Positions 1 through 9,310 of a stretch of DNA of 64,000 bases are shown one piece after another; position 1 is the first letter of the stretch, and every line of letters begins with the position of its first letter. Under the pieces are notes generated by a model. That model was given only the letters and a program-made list of their open reading frames with translations. It had not been told where the DNA came from and made no database searches. The stretch lies in the NCBI RefSeq assembly GCF_011369485.1, contig NZ_VXCA01000001.1, positions 1-64,000 on the forward strand, written 5' to 3'. This stretch comes from Pseudomonas atagonensis. GTDB lineage: Bacteria > Pseudomonadota > Gammaproteobacteria > Pseudomonadales > Pseudomonadaceae. A program made the translations under genes and the position numbers.

Positions 1-108
1 CCGAGCGTGGGGTATGTCAGTCGACAAAACTACGAGCAGTTCTTCTCGCAAATGATCGAGGACATCCAGCACTGGTCGGCGGGAAAACCCATGCGCTTAC
101 TGAACTGA
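1..108 (+). CDS. D-2-hydroxyacid dehydrogenase family protein, C-terminal 35 residues (partial)
   Basis: An open frame enters from the left edge and stops with TGA at 106-108. The visible end has the pattern GYVSRQNYEQFF, then QMIEDIQHW, then a short tail. This resembles the last helix of NAD-dependent D-2-hydroxyacid dehydrogenases, where the conserved end of the nucleotide-binding domain ('TPHIGY') is followed by a helix leading to the C-terminus. Only this tail is visible, so substrate and gene identity cannot be given. It is probably a separate transcription unit from glgA, because about 600 bases with a repeat element separate them. Confidence 0.6.
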   Translation, partial: PSVGYVSRQNYEQFFSQMIEDIQHWSAGKPMRLLN

Positions 109-706
109 AAGACATGCCCCCACAAATCTCCCCCACCACGCATACCCCTGTGGCGAGGGGATTTATCCCCGTTGGGCTGCGAAGCAGCCCCAAAACCTGC
201 CCCCACGCAAACAATCCCCGCAATGCGCCGCTTCCTGCCAATCATTCAACAAACTGCCCGCACCACAACAGTGCACCCGCCCTCCCCCACTAGCACAAAA
301 TCGTGACCGCCCAGTCACCGTTTTAGCCCTCACCCGCAAAAAAACCTGCACTTCGTCGGTGCAATTCCCTTCGCGCACCCCGCTTGCCGTAAGCGGCAAA
401 CCGATTGTCGAACAATTTACCCATTTGCTCTGGCCCGCTCTAGGATCTGGCCTAGACTGATTTTTCGGGGCGAAACCGGCTAGTCACATTGCGGAAAAAG
501 ATTCGAAACTTTTGCTTCGCGTGGCGGGTCATCTGAAAGGCAGGGCCAAAGCGACTGGTGCAATCCTTGCAATGGCCTCACCACCCATTCTGCTTGCGCG
601 TGTCGGGTAGCGTTTGCTCTCCGGTGCGTGGCGCGTTTGCGCCCGGCCACAGGACTTGGCCACTTGTTTTGAGACAAGAATCAGATCAACAACACGGGAG
701 ATTCAT
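109..706. other. Intergenic region upstream of glgA (about 600 bp)
   Basis: No convincing gene lies here; the open frames on both strands lack family-like sequence. The left part holds one palindromic repeat copy (147-191). A 6-bp-arm hairpin CCGCTT/AAGCGG lies at 380-396. A CTAGACT hexamer-like motif at 452-458 resembles a stationary-phase (RpoS) -10 element, but no -35 is required or seen at good spacing. The promoter of the glgA-treZ-malQ-treY operon must lie here, because glgA has its own ribosome binding site and no upstream partner. Confidence 0.5.
147..191. repeat. Palindromic repeat, CTGTGGCGAGGGG family, single copy
   Basis: It reads CCTGTGGCGAGGGGATTTAT, then CCCCGTTGGGCTGCGAAGCAGCCCC. 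The GGGGATTTATCCCC core and the GGGCTGCGAAGCAGCCC part are each self-complementary, so the element folds into two small hairpins. Related copies occur at 9428-9576, 15750-15783 and 23940-24062. This is a common extragenic repeat type in fluorescent pseudomonads. Confidence 0.8.
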
Positions 707-2293
707 ATGATCAGTGCGGCATTGGATATTCAGGGAGAGCGTGCTCACCAGTCGGTCGGCGAAACGAGCACCGTCAGCGTTCCCGGCAGCCGAACGATCA
801 ACGTCACCGGCACCCGGACGATGACTCCGGTCGTGAGTCAGAACCCGAACAAGAAGAAAGTGTTGTTCGTAACCTCGGAAATCGCCGATCTGGTGAAGAC
901 CGGCGGTCTGGGCGACGTATCTGCCGCCCTGCCCCGGGCCATGGCGCATCTGCACGATGTACGGGTGTTGATCCCCGGTTACCCGCAAGTGATGCACAGC
1001 GAAAATCCGATCCACATCATCGGCGAACTCGGTGGCCATGCCGCGCTGCCGCCGTGCAAGATCGGGCGCATGGACATGCCCGACGGGCTGGTGATTTACG
1101 TGCTGATCTGCCCCGAACTCTACGAACGCGAAGGCTCGCCCTACGGCGCCAACAACGGTCGTGACTGGCCGGACAACCATATTCGCTTCGCCCGCCTGGG
1201 TCTGGCCGCTGCCGACATCGCCGCCAACCTCGCACAAATTCACTGGTGCCCGGATCTGGTGCACGCCCACGATTGGCCCGCCGGCCTGGCCCCTGCTTAT
1301 ATGCACTGGCGCGGGCAGCGTACGCCGACCCTGTTCACCATTCACAACCTCGCCTATCAGGGCGTGACCAGCCTCGGCTCCTGCCCGGAATTAGGCATCC
1401 CCACCCATGCCCTGCAACAGGAAGGCATGGAGTTCTACGGCAAGATGTCGTTCCTCAAGGCCGGCATGGCCTATTCGAGCCACATCACTACAGTCAGCGC
1501 GACGTATGCGCAGGAAATCACCACCCCGGATTTCGGCTGCGGTCTCGACGGTTTTCTCGCCGCCAAGACCCAGCAAGGTTTGCTCAGCGGCATCCCCAAT
1601 GGCATTGACGAGAGCTGGGACGCGGCGACTGATCCGCACCTGTTCGCACCGTTCCATATCGGTGACTGGGAAGGCAAAGCCGTCAATGCCGCCCACGTAC
1701 GTGAGCTGTTCGGCTTGAACGACTCTGAAGGCCCGCTGTTTGCCGTGGTTTCGCGACTGGTTTATCAGAAAGGCCTCGACCTGACCGAAGCGGTGTCCGA
1801 GTACATCGTGCAGAACGGCGGCCAGATCGCAATCATCGGCCGTGGCGAGCCGGAAGAAGAGCAAGCCATGCGGGAACTGGCGCTGCGCTTCCCGGGGCAG
1901 ATCGGCGTGCGTATCGGCTTCAACGAAACCGACGCCCGACGCATGTTCGCCGGCAGTGATTTCCTGCTGATGCCTTCGCGTTACGAACCGTGCGGTTTGA
2001 GCCAGATGTATGCCCAGCGTTTCGGCTCGCTGCCGGTGGCGCGCAATACCGGCGGACTGGCCGACACCATCGAAAACGGTGTCACCGGGTTCCTCTTCAA
2101 TGAGTCCACCGCCGACAGTTACCGCGAAGCCTTGAGCCGTGCGTTCAAGGTTTTCGCCTACCCTGAACTGTTGAACGCCATGCGGTGCCGGGCAATGGCC
2201 GCGCCGTTCAACTGGTGCAAAGCGGTCGAACCGTACGCGGAGCTGTACGAACAACTGGTGGCCAAAGCACTGGGAAAAGCCCACCACAAATAA
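707..2293 (+). CDS. glgA: Glycogen synthase GlgA (GT5)
   Basis: This is a cytosolic glucosyltransferase that extends alpha-1,4-glucan from a nucleotide-glucose donor. The N-terminal domain has the donor-binding KTGGLGD motif at about residues 64-70. The C-terminal GT-B domain has SRYEPCGLSQ near 424-433 followed by the NTGGLADT loop. The 528-residue product is longer than the usual ~480, because about 48 non-family residues precede the KKKVLFVTSE strand. The ATG at 707 is preceded by GGGAG six bases upstream. An earlier in-frame ATG at 614 lacks such a site and was rejected. It is the first gene of a + strand operon, 17 bases before treZ. No glgC (ADP-glucose pyrophosphorylase) is visible in the window. 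Confidence 0.95.
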   Translation: MISAALDIQGERAHQSVGETSTVSVPGSRTINVTGTRTMTPVVSQNPNKKKVLFVTSEIADLVKTGGLGDVSAALPRAMAHLHDVRVLIPGYPQVMHSENPIHIIGELGGHAALPPCKIGRMDMPDGLVIYVLICPELYEREGSPYGANNGRDWPDNHIRFARLGLAAADIAANLAQIHWCPDLVHAHDWPAGLAPAYMHWRGQRTPTLFTIHNLAYQGVTSLGSCPELGIPTHALQQEGMEFYGKMSFLKAGMAYSSHITTVSATYAQEITTPDFGCGLDGFLAAKTQQGLLSGIPNGIDESWDAATDPHLFAPFHIGDWEGKAVNAAHVRELFGLNDSEGPLFAVVSRLVYQKGLDLTEAVSEYIVQNGGQIAIIGRGEPEEEQAMRELALRFPGQIGVRIGFNETDARRMFAGSDFLLMPSRYEPCGLSQMYAQRFGSLPVARNTGGLADTIENGVTGFLFNESTADSYREALSRAFKVFAYPELLNAMRCRAMAAPFNWCKAVEPYAELYEQLVAKALGKAHHK

Positions 2294-2310
2294 TCAGGGA
2301 GTTTTCAACG

Positions 2311-4113
2311 ATGCCGTTACGGACCCACGAAAACTGGCCCCACGGCGCGATCATGCTGGACGCCGAACATACACAATTTGCGCTGTGGGCACCGGATGCG
2401 TTTTACGTAAGCGTAGAACTGGAAGACGGCCAGTCGCTGCCGATGCTGCCGCAGGCAGACGGCTGGTTTGTGATCAAGGCCCGCTGCAACGCGGGCACGC
2501 GATACCGCTACAACATCGACGGCGAACTGGAGGTGCCCGACCCGGCCTCCCGCGCGCAGGATGGCGGCCTCGACCGCCACAGCGTGGTGGTCGATCCGCT
2601 GGCCTATCAATGGCGACACAGTGCCTGGCAAGGTCGCCCGTGGAGCGAAGCGGTCATCTACGAGTTGCACGTCGGTGCGCTGGGCGGCTTCGCTGAAGTC
2701 GAACAGCACCTGGCGCGCCTCGCAGGTTTGGGCATTACCGCCATCGAATTGATGCCGCTGGCGCAGTTTCCCGGCGAGCGTAATTGGGGTTACGACGGTG
2801 TTCTGCCGTACGCGCCGCAGGCTTCATACGGCACACCCGAACAACTCAAACATCTGATCGACAGCGCCCACGGCCACGGCCTGGCGGTGATTCTCGATGT
2901 CGTCTACAACCACTTCGGTCCCGATGGCAATTACCTGCATTGCTACGCCAAAGGCTTTTTCCGCGAAGACAAACACACGCCGTGGGGGGCAGCGATCGAC
3001 TTTCGCCGGGATGAAGTGCGCGAGTTCTTTATTGAAAACGCACTGATGTGGTTGCTCGAATACCGCTTCGACGGTCTGCGCCTCGACGCGGTGCATGCCA
3101 TCGAAGACCCGGATTTCCTCACGGCGATGGCCCAACGCATCCGCGCGCAGATTGACCCGACTCGGCATGTCTGGCTGACCGTGGAAAACGAACTCAACCA
3201 GTCGAGCCTGCTGGAATACGACTACGACGCGCAGTGGAACGACGACGGCCATAACGCCCTGCACGTCTTGCTCACCGGCGAAACCGATGCCTATTACGCC
3301 GACTACGCCGCACAACCCACCGAACAACTGGTGCGCTGCCTGAGTCAGGGGTTTGTGTTTCAGGGCCACATCACCCGCCACGGTGAACCACGCGGCGAGC
3401 CCAGCGAACACTTGCCGTCCACGGCGTTCGTGCTGTTTCTACAAAACCACGATCAGATCGGCAACCGCGCGTTCGGCGAACGTCTGCATCATCTGGCCGA
3501 TCCGCGTGCCGTGCAGGCAGCGACCGTGTTGTTACTGCTGTCACCGATGATTCCGCTGATGTTCATGGGCGACGAATTCGCCGCCGAACAGCCGTTCCTG
3601 TTTTTCACCCATCACCACGGTGAACTGGCCGAATTGGTGCGCGAGGGGCGACGCAATGAATTCGCAGCATTCAGCGCTTTCACCGATCCGCAAAAGCGCG
3701 AGCAGATTCCTGATCCGAATGCCGAAAAAACCTTCCACGCCTCACAGCCAAGGCTGATCGGTAATGGCAGCGCAAAACAGGAGGAAACCCTCGCGCTGTA
3801 CCAAAAGCTGCTGCAATTTCGCCATCAATACATCATCCCCCACCTGTCCGGCACTCAAGCGCTCGGCGCGCATATGCTCGGTCATGGCGCGGTCAGCGCA
3901 CGCTGGCGTTTGGGCAATGGCAGTGAGCTGCGAATTGACCTGAACCTCAGCGACACGCCGGTGGTCAACCCTCCACAGACCGAGGCCGTGTGGCTGTTTC
4001 AGCATCCACCTACCGCCGACCTGTCGGAATCGGGCGAACTGCCCGCGTATTGCGCGCTTGTCAGCCTCACGGCCGCAACCCCTTTGCAACCTCTGGATGG
4101 AGAGCGCCTATGA
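2311..4113 (+). CDS. treZ: Malto-oligosyltrehalose trehalohydrolase TreZ (GH13)
   Basis: TreZ hydrolyses maltooligosyl-trehalose, made by TreY, to release trehalose in the cytosol. The 600-residue product starts with an N-terminal beta-sandwich (FALWAPDAFYVSVELEDGQ), followed by a GH13 barrel. The nucleophile Asp is in DGLRLDAVHA (about residue 258), the acid/base Glu in VENELN (about 292), and the transition-state Asp in FLQNHDQIGNRAFGERL (about 379). The last motif is typical of TreZ. The start at 2311 follows TCAGGGAG; a longer frame overlapping glgA is not needed. Its stop overlaps the malQ start (ATGA), so translation is probably coupled. Confidence 0.95.
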   Translation: MPLRTHENWPHGAIMLDAEHTQFALWAPDAFYVSVELEDGQSLPMLPQADGWFVIKARCNAGTRYRYNIDGELEVPDPASRAQDGGLDRHSVVVDPLAYQWRHSAWQGRPWSEAVIYELHVGALGGFAEVEQHLARLAGLGITAIELMPLAQFPGERNWGYDGVLPYAPQASYGTPEQLKHLIDSAHGHGLAVILDVVYNHFGPDGNYLHCYAKGFFREDKHTPWGAAIDFRRDEVREFFIENALMWLLEYRFDGLRLDAVHAIEDPDFLTAMAQRIRAQIDPTRHVWLTVENELNQSSLLEYDYDAQWNDDGHNALHVLLTGETDAYYADYAAQPTEQLVRCLSQGFVFQGHITRHGEPRGEPSEHLPSTAFVLFLQNHDQIGNRAFGERLHHLADPRAVQAATVLLLLSPMIPLMFMGDEFAAEQPFLFFTHHHGELAELVREGRRNEFAAFSAFTDPQKREQIPDPNAEKTFHASQPRLIGNGSAKQEETLALYQKLLQFRHQYIIPHLSGTQALGAHMLGHGAVSARWRLGNGSELRIDLNLSDTPVVNPPQTEAVWLFQHPPTADLSESGELPAYCALVSLTAATPLQPLDGERL

Positions 4114-6188
4114 GCGATGCGCAACTGGAAATTCTCGCAAGCAGAGCCGGCCTCGCCGTTGACTGGATCGACGCCAATGGCCGCCCGCAAAAAGTCGCCC
4201 CGGCGGTGTTGCGCAATGTCCTGATCGGCCTCGGCCATCCTGCCAGCACGGCGCAGGAAATCGACGCCAGCCTGCTTGAACTGCAACAAGTCCAGCAAGA
4301 CCGCCACCTGCCGCCGCTGCTGACCAGTGACGTCGGCGTCGGTGTCGATCTGGCGCGTTATTTCGAGCCGCAAACCCCGTGTGAAATTCATCTCGAGGAC
4401 GGCTCGCGGCTGAACCTGAAACTGGATGCCGAGGCGGTATTGCCGGGGGTCATTCCGGTCGGGTATCAGCAAGTGCACATCGCCGATCAGTATTTCACCC
4501 TGGCCGTGGCGCCAGAGCGCTGCTTCAGCGTCGGCGATGCCGTGGACAACCCGATCCCCCGCGCCTGGGGTTTGAGCGTGCAACTGTATTCGTTGCGGCG
4601 CGCCGGTGACGGCGGCTTTGGCGACACCCAGGCGCTGGAAGAACTGGCCCGCGTGGCCGGTGAGCGCGGCGCCGATGCCCTGGCGATCAGTCCGCTGCAC
4701 GCGATGTTCAGCGCCGACACTGGCCGCTACAGCCCTTATTCGCCGTCCAGTCGTTTGTTCCTTAATTCACTGTACGCCGCACCGGGGGCGATTCTTGGCG
4801 AACGGGCCTTGCGCGATGCCATCGACGCAGCAGGTCTGGCCGAGCAATTTGCGCAACTGGAAGACTTGAAACTGATCGACTGGCCGAGCGCCGCCGACGC
4901 CAAGCAAAAACTCCTGCAAGCCTTGTATGAAGGCTTTATTGCTGGCGATCACCCGTTGCACCCGGACTTCGCCAGTTATCGTCATAGTGGCGGCGAAGCG
5001 CTGGAAAACCATTGCCGCTTCGAAGCCATTCAAGAGATGCGCGCCGCCCGTGGCGAAAGCCTCGACTGGCGGCAATGGCCCGAGCACTGGCACGATCCAC
5101 GCGGCGCGGCACTCGAAGCGTTCGCCGAAGAATACGCCGAGCGCATCGGTTACTTCGCTTTCTGCCAGTGGCTGATTCACCGTTGCCTGGAGCGCGCACA
5201 AGCGGCGGCGCGCAGTGCCGGCATGGGCGTGGGCCTGATCGCCGACCTGGCCGTCGGCGCAGACGGTGCCGGCAGTCAGGCCTGGAGTTTTCAGGATGAA
5301 TTGCTTGCTTCGCTCACCGTCGGCGCACCGCCGGACATCCTCAACCGCTCCGGTCAGGGTTGGGGCATTTCGGCGTTTTCCCCAGAAGGCCTGATCCGCA
5401 ATGGCTTCCGTGCGTTCATCGACATGCTGCGCGCTAACTTCGCTCATGCTGGCGGGCTGCGCATCGATCACGTCATGGGCCTGCAGCGCTTGTGGGTGAT
5501 ACCCAACGGCGCGGTGCCGGCCGATGGCGCGTATCTGTATTACCCGGTCGATGACCTGTTGCGTTTGCTGACCCTGGAATCCCACCGTCATCAGGCCATT
5601 GTCCTCGGCGAAGACCTCGGCACCGTGCCCGACGGCTTACAGGAAAAACTCATTGCCCGCTCGATCCTCGGCATGCGTGTGCTCCTGTTCGAGCAAAACA
5701 ACACCCATTTCAAACCGATTCTCGACTGGCCGGACAACGCGCTCGCCACCACCAGCACCCACGACCTGCCGACGCTCAACGGCTGGTGGCATGGCCGCGA
5801 CATCGACTGGAATTCGCGGCTGGGCTTTGTCGATGCCAACGGCGAAATCGAATGGCGGCGCTACCGCCAGCGTGAACGCGAAGGCCTGCGCGGCGCCTTG
5901 AGTCAGGATCCACAGAACTTTCGCGAAGAGTCCCACGAGGCCGATCAAGTAGTGGACGCCAGTGTGCGATTCCTCGGCCACACCCGCGCGCCATTGGTGT
6001 TGTTGCCGCTGGAGGATGCGCTGGGCATCGACGAGCAGGCTAATCTGCCGGGCACCATCGACACGCACCCGAACTGGTCGCGGCGTTTACCCGGCAGCAG
6101 TGAAGCGCTGCTCGACGGCGCCGATGCCGCGCGTCGTCTCGAATTACTGGCGTGCGCGCGCCTGCAGGCTGCCGAGCGTGACCAATGA
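4110..6188 (+). CDS. malQ: 4-alpha-glucanotransferase MalQ (GH77)
   Basis: MalQ, an amylomaltase, moves maltodextrin segments between glucan chains. Here it would adjust chain length for TreY and GlgX. The 692-residue product carries GH77 hallmarks: LRIDHVMGLQRLW (nucleophile Asp near residue 452), VLGEDLGTVP (acid/base Glu near 500) and TSTHDLPTLNGWW (near 551). A non-catalytic N-terminal domain of about 140 residues precedes the barrel, as in bacterial type II MalQ. The start overlaps the treZ stop by four bases and the stop overlaps the treY start by four bases, so the three genes are one operon. Confidence 0.95.
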   Translation: MSDAQLEILASRAGLAVDWIDANGRPQKVAPAVLRNVLIGLGHPASTAQEIDASLLELQQVQQDRHLPPLLTSDVGVGVDLARYFEPQTPCEIHLEDGSRLNLKLDAEAVLPGVIPVGYQQVHIADQYFTLAVAPERCFSVGDAVDNPIPRAWGLSVQLYSLRRAGDGGFGDTQALEELARVAGERGADALAISPLHAMFSADTGRYSPYSPSSRLFLNSLYAAPGAILGERALRDAIDAAGLAEQFAQLEDLKLIDWPSAADAKQKLLQALYEGFIAGDHPLHPDFASYRHSGGEALENHCRFEAIQEMRAARGESLDWRQWPEHWHDPRGAALEAFAEEYAERIGYFAFCQWLIHRCLERAQAAARSAGMGVGLIADLAVGADGAGSQAWSFQDELLASLTVGAPPDILNRSGQGWGISAFSPEGLIRNGFRAFIDMLRANFAHAGGLRIDHVMGLQRLWVIPNGAVPADGAYLYYPVDDLLRLLTLESHRHQAIVLGEDLGTVPDGLQEKLIARSILGMRVLLFEQNNTHFKPILDWPDNALATTSTHDLPTLNGWWHGRDIDWNSRLGFVDANGEIEWRRYRQREREGLRGALSQDPQNFREESHEADQVVDASVRFLGHTRAPLVLLPLEDALGIDEQANLPGTIDTHPNWSRRLPGSSEALLDGADAARRLELLACARLQAAERDQ

Positions 6189-8953
6189 ATCAATCGTTGA
6201 TCCGGCCACTGCGCGCCACCCTGCGCCTGCAATTTCACAAGGGTTTCACCCTCGAACAAGCGGTGCCGCTGGTGCCCTACTTTGCCCGCCTCGGCATCAG
6301 CCATATTTACGCTTCGCCGCTGCTCGCGGCGCGCGCCGGCTCGATGCACGGCTACGACGTGGTCGACCCGACGCAAGTCAACCCGGAACTGGGCGGCGAA
6401 CCGGCACTGCGACGCCTGGTCAGCACCTTGCGCGACCACGACATGGGCCTGATTCTCGACATCGTCTCCAACCACATGGCGGTCGGTGGCAGCGACAATC
6501 CGTGGTGGCTCGACCTGCTGGAATGGGGTCGTTTGAGTCCCTACGGTGAGTTCTTTGACATTCAGTGGCATTCACCGGATCCGTTGATGGAAGGCCAGTT
6601 GTTGCTGCCGTTCCTCGGCAGTGATTATGGCGTGGCGTTGCAGGAAGGCACGCTGAAACTGCTGTTCAATGCGCAGCGCGGCAGCTTTTATGTCGAGCAC
6701 TACGACCATCACTTTCCGATCTGCCCGAACGATTACGGCGAATTGCTCAAAGGCGTCGATGCGCTGAAGCCACTGGCCGATCGCTTCGCGGCCCTCAGCT
6801 ACCAGAGCGACGCGTATTCGCTGGCCGCTCCGTTGAAAGAGGAACTTCGGCAACTGGCAAGCGAGGCGCCACTGCTCGATGCCATCCAGCGCAACCTCGC
6901 AGCCTACGACTCGACGACCGAGCAAGGCTTGCAAAATCTGCATCAGTTGCTGGAGCGGCAAAGCTATCGCCTCGCCAGTTGGCGCACCGCTGCCGATGAC
7001 ATCAATTGGCGGCGCTTCTTCGACATCAATGAACTGGGCGGTCTGCGCGTTGAGCGCCCGGCGGTGTTCGAAGCGACCCACGGCAAAATCTTCCAGTTGA
7101 TTGCCGAAGGCCTGGTCGACGGCTTGCGCATCGACCACATCGACGGCCTCGCCGATCCGCGCGGGTATTGCCGCAAATTGCGTCGGCGTGTTGACCTGCT
7201 GGCGCCAGGGCGGCACCTGCCGATCTACATCGAGAAGATTCTCGGCGCCGGTGAAACCCCGCGCCGCGACTGGGCCGTGGACGGCACCACCGGTTACGAG
7301 TTCATGAATCAACTGTCGCTGCTGCAACACGATCCGGACGGCGAATACGTCCTCGGTGACCTGTGGCAACGGCGCACCGAACGCCCCGCTGCATTCATTG
7401 AAGAAGCGCAACTGGCGCGTCAGCAGATCCTCAACGGCTCGCTGGCCAGCGACTGCGAAAGCGTCGCGCAGGCGTTGCTGCAAGTGGCGCGCGATGACCT
7501 GATGACCCGTGACCTGACCCTCGGCGCAATCCGCCGGGCGTTGCAGGCGTTGATCGTGCATTTCCCGGTGTACCGCACTTACATCAGCGCCATGGGCCGC
7601 TCGGCGCAGGACGAAGCGTTTTTCCAGCAGGCCATGGACGGTGCGCGACAGACGCTGGGCGAAGGCGACTGGCCGGTGCTCGACTGTCTGGCGGCCTGGC
7701 TGGGTGGCACGCCGTGGCGACACAAGCCCCGTGGCCGCTCGCGAAAAATCCTCAAACATGCGTGCGTGCGCTTCCAGCAACTGACCTCCCCGGCGGCCGC
7801 CAAAGCCGTGGAAGACACCGCGCTGTATCGCTCGGCCGTGCTGCTCTCGCGCAATGACGTGGGCTACAACACTGAGCAATTCAGCGCGCCGGTGAGCGAT
7901 TTCCACGCGATCAATCAGCAACGCCTCGAGGCGTTTCCCGACAACTTGCTGGCCACCGCCACCCACGACCACAAACGTGGCGAAGACACCCGTGCACGCC
8001 TGGCCGTCCTCAGCGAACGCAGCCACTGGTACGCCGAGCAGATCGAGTTGTGGCGTGCCCTCGCCCGACCTGTGCGCAGTGACGAGCAGATGCCGTCGAC
8101 CGGCGACGAGCTGATTCTGTATCAGGCTCTGCTTGGCAGTTGGCCGCTGGACTTGCGCGACGACGATCACGCCGGTTTCAGCGATTACGCCGGGCGCATC
8201 TGGCAGTGGCAGCAGAAAGCCCTGCGCGAAGCCAAGCTGCAAAGCAGTTGGAGTGCACCGAACGAGGCTTACGAAAATGCCACGCAGGCGTTCACGCAAA
8301 AACTGCTGACCGGCGAGGAAGGCGAACTGCTGCGCGCCGCGCTGAGCAAGACCGTCAACAGCATTGCCGCCGGCGGCGCCCTGAATGGCTTGGCGCAAAC
8401 CTTGCTGCGCATGACCGTGCCGGGGGTGCCGGATCTGTATCAGGGCAATGAGTACTGGGATTTCAGTCTGGTCGATCCGGACAACCGCCGGCCGGTGGAT
8501 TACGCCGCTCGCGAGCAGGCCTTGCAAGCATCCGTGCCGGCGCAGGAACTGCTGGCGAACTGGCGTGACGGGCGCATCAAGCAAGCGTTGATCGCTCAGG
8601 TGCTGAACCTGCGCGCCGAGCATGCCGAGCTGTTTCGGCGTGGCGCGTATCAGGCCCTCGAAGTGCTCGGCAGTCAGGCGCACAACGTGCTCGCGTTTGC
8701 CCGTGAGCACGAGGGCAAGCAGGCCATCGTGATCGTGCCGATCCGTTGCGCCACCCTGCTGGAAAACAGTGCCAGGCCTCAGGTGGATGCGCTGCGTTGG
8801 GGCGATACGCGAGTGGTTTTACCGTTCGCCGCCTCTGACACAAACCTGAAGGGACTTTTTTCAAGCAGCGCAGTCACAAAAAACAGGGAGCTGAATATCA
8901 GCGACGCGCTGGGGGATGTCCCGGTCAATCTCTTTATCCAACACTTAACGTAA
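6185..8953 (+). CDS. treY: Maltooligosyl trehalose synthase TreY (GH13)
   Basis: TreY isomerises the reducing-end alpha-1,4 bond of a linear glucan to an alpha,alpha-1,1 bond, giving the substrate for TreZ. The N-terminus LRLQFHKGFTLEQAVPLVPY is typical of the family. Catalytic motifs are LRIDHIDGLADPRGY (Asp near residue 317) and IYIEKILG (Glu near 349), followed by a conserved ATHDHKRGEDTRARL block near residue 595. At 922 residues the length is normal for Pseudomonas TreY. ATGA overlap with malQ. The next gene lies 27 bases downstream with its own GGAG site. Confidence 0.95.
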   Translation: MNQSLIRPLRATLRLQFHKGFTLEQAVPLVPYFARLGISHIYASPLLAARAGSMHGYDVVDPTQVNPELGGEPALRRLVSTLRDHDMGLILDIVSNHMAVGGSDNPWWLDLLEWGRLSPYGEFFDIQWHSPDPLMEGQLLLPFLGSDYGVALQEGTLKLLFNAQRGSFYVEHYDHHFPICPNDYGELLKGVDALKPLADRFAALSYQSDAYSLAAPLKEELRQLASEAPLLDAIQRNLAAYDSTTEQGLQNLHQLLERQSYRLASWRTAADDINWRRFFDINELGGLRVERPAVFEATHGKIFQLIAEGLVDGLRIDHIDGLADPRGYCRKLRRRVDLLAPGRHLPIYIEKILGAGETPRRDWAVDGTTGYEFMNQLSLLQHDPDGEYVLGDLWQRRTERPAAFIEEAQLARQQILNGSLASDCESVAQALLQVARDDLMTRDLTLGAIRRALQALIVHFPVYRTYISAMGRSAQDEAFFQQAMDGARQTLGEGDWPVLDCLAAWLGGTPWRHKPRGRSRKILKHACVRFQQLTSPAAAKAVEDTALYRSAVLLSRNDVGYNTEQFSAPVSDFHAINQQRLEAFPDNLLATATHDHKRGEDTRARLAVLSERSHWYAEQIELWRALARPVRSDEQMPSTGDELILYQALLGSWPLDLRDDDHAGFSDYAGRIWQWQQKALREAKLQSSWSAPNEAYENATQAFTQKLLTGEEGELLRAALSKTVNSIAAGGALNGLAQTLLRMTVPGVPDLYQGNEYWDFSLVDPDNRRPVDYAAREQALQASVPAQELLANWRDGRIKQALIAQVLNLRAEHAELFRRGAYQALEVLGSQAHNVLAFAREHEGKQAIVIVPIRCATLLENSARPQVDALRWGDTRVVLPFAASDTNLKGLFSSSAVTKNRELNISDALGDVPVNLFIQHLT

Positions 8954-8980
8954 GCATCAGTTCAGTTCAGGAGCATTGCG

Positions 8981-9310
8981 ATGAGCACCGACGATAAACG
9001 CATCCGCGAATTCGCCTATCAAATCTGGGAATCGGAAGGCAAACCCGAGGGACAGGAATCACGCCACTGGGAGATGGCGCGCAAACTGGCCGACGCCGAA
9101 GCTTTGGCACCGAAGAAATCGCCGAAAGCAGCGGGCAGCAAAACCGCGGGCAAGACCGCCACTGACAAAGCGCTCGATGGCAAAGGTGCTGCGGCAAAGC
9201 CCAAACCAGCGGCCAAAGCCAAACCTGCCAGCGCCGCCAAAGTGATCCCGCCGGGTGAAAAACCGACCGAGAAAAAGCCTCGAGCGCCGCGCAAGCCTTC
9301 GGCGATCTGA
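8981..9310 (+). CDS. DUF2934 protein with lysine/alanine-rich histone-H1-like tail
   Basis: This is a 109-residue cytosolic protein of unknown function. Residues 1-35 match the short DUF2934 pattern (IREFAYQIWESEGKPEGQ, then HWEMARKL), found in many small proteins encoded near trehalose and glycogen genes. Residues 43-109 are almost entirely Lys, Ala, Pro and Thr (KAAGSK, KPAAKAK, KKPRAPRKP), like the basic tails of bacterial H1-like proteins such as AlgP. The tail suggests binding of nucleic acid or another polyanion; this is inference from composition. GGAG lies 8 bases before the ATG. It sits 27 bases after treY, so it is probably the last gene of that operon. Confidence 0.8.
   Translation: MSTDDKRIREFAYQIWESEGKPEGQESRHWEMARKLADAEALAPKKSPKAAGSKTAGKTATDKALDGKGAAAKPKPAAKAKPASAAKVIPPGEKPTEKKPRAPRKPSAI

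Noticed and set aside
504..536. AlgU-like promoter (GAAACTT ... TCTGA) upstream of glgA
   Set aside because: The spacer is about 20 bases and the first element has an extra base, so it does not fit the GAACTT-N16/17-TCTGA consensus.
614..706. N-terminal extension of GlgA from the ATG at 614
   Set aside because: No ribosome binding site there, residues unlike protein, and a strong GGGAG site precedes the ATG at 707.
6572..8710. 712-codon open frame antisense to treY
   Set aside because: GC-rich codon bias opens the complementary frame; the + strand carries a full TreY with catalytic motifs, and the antisense product has no family-like pattern.
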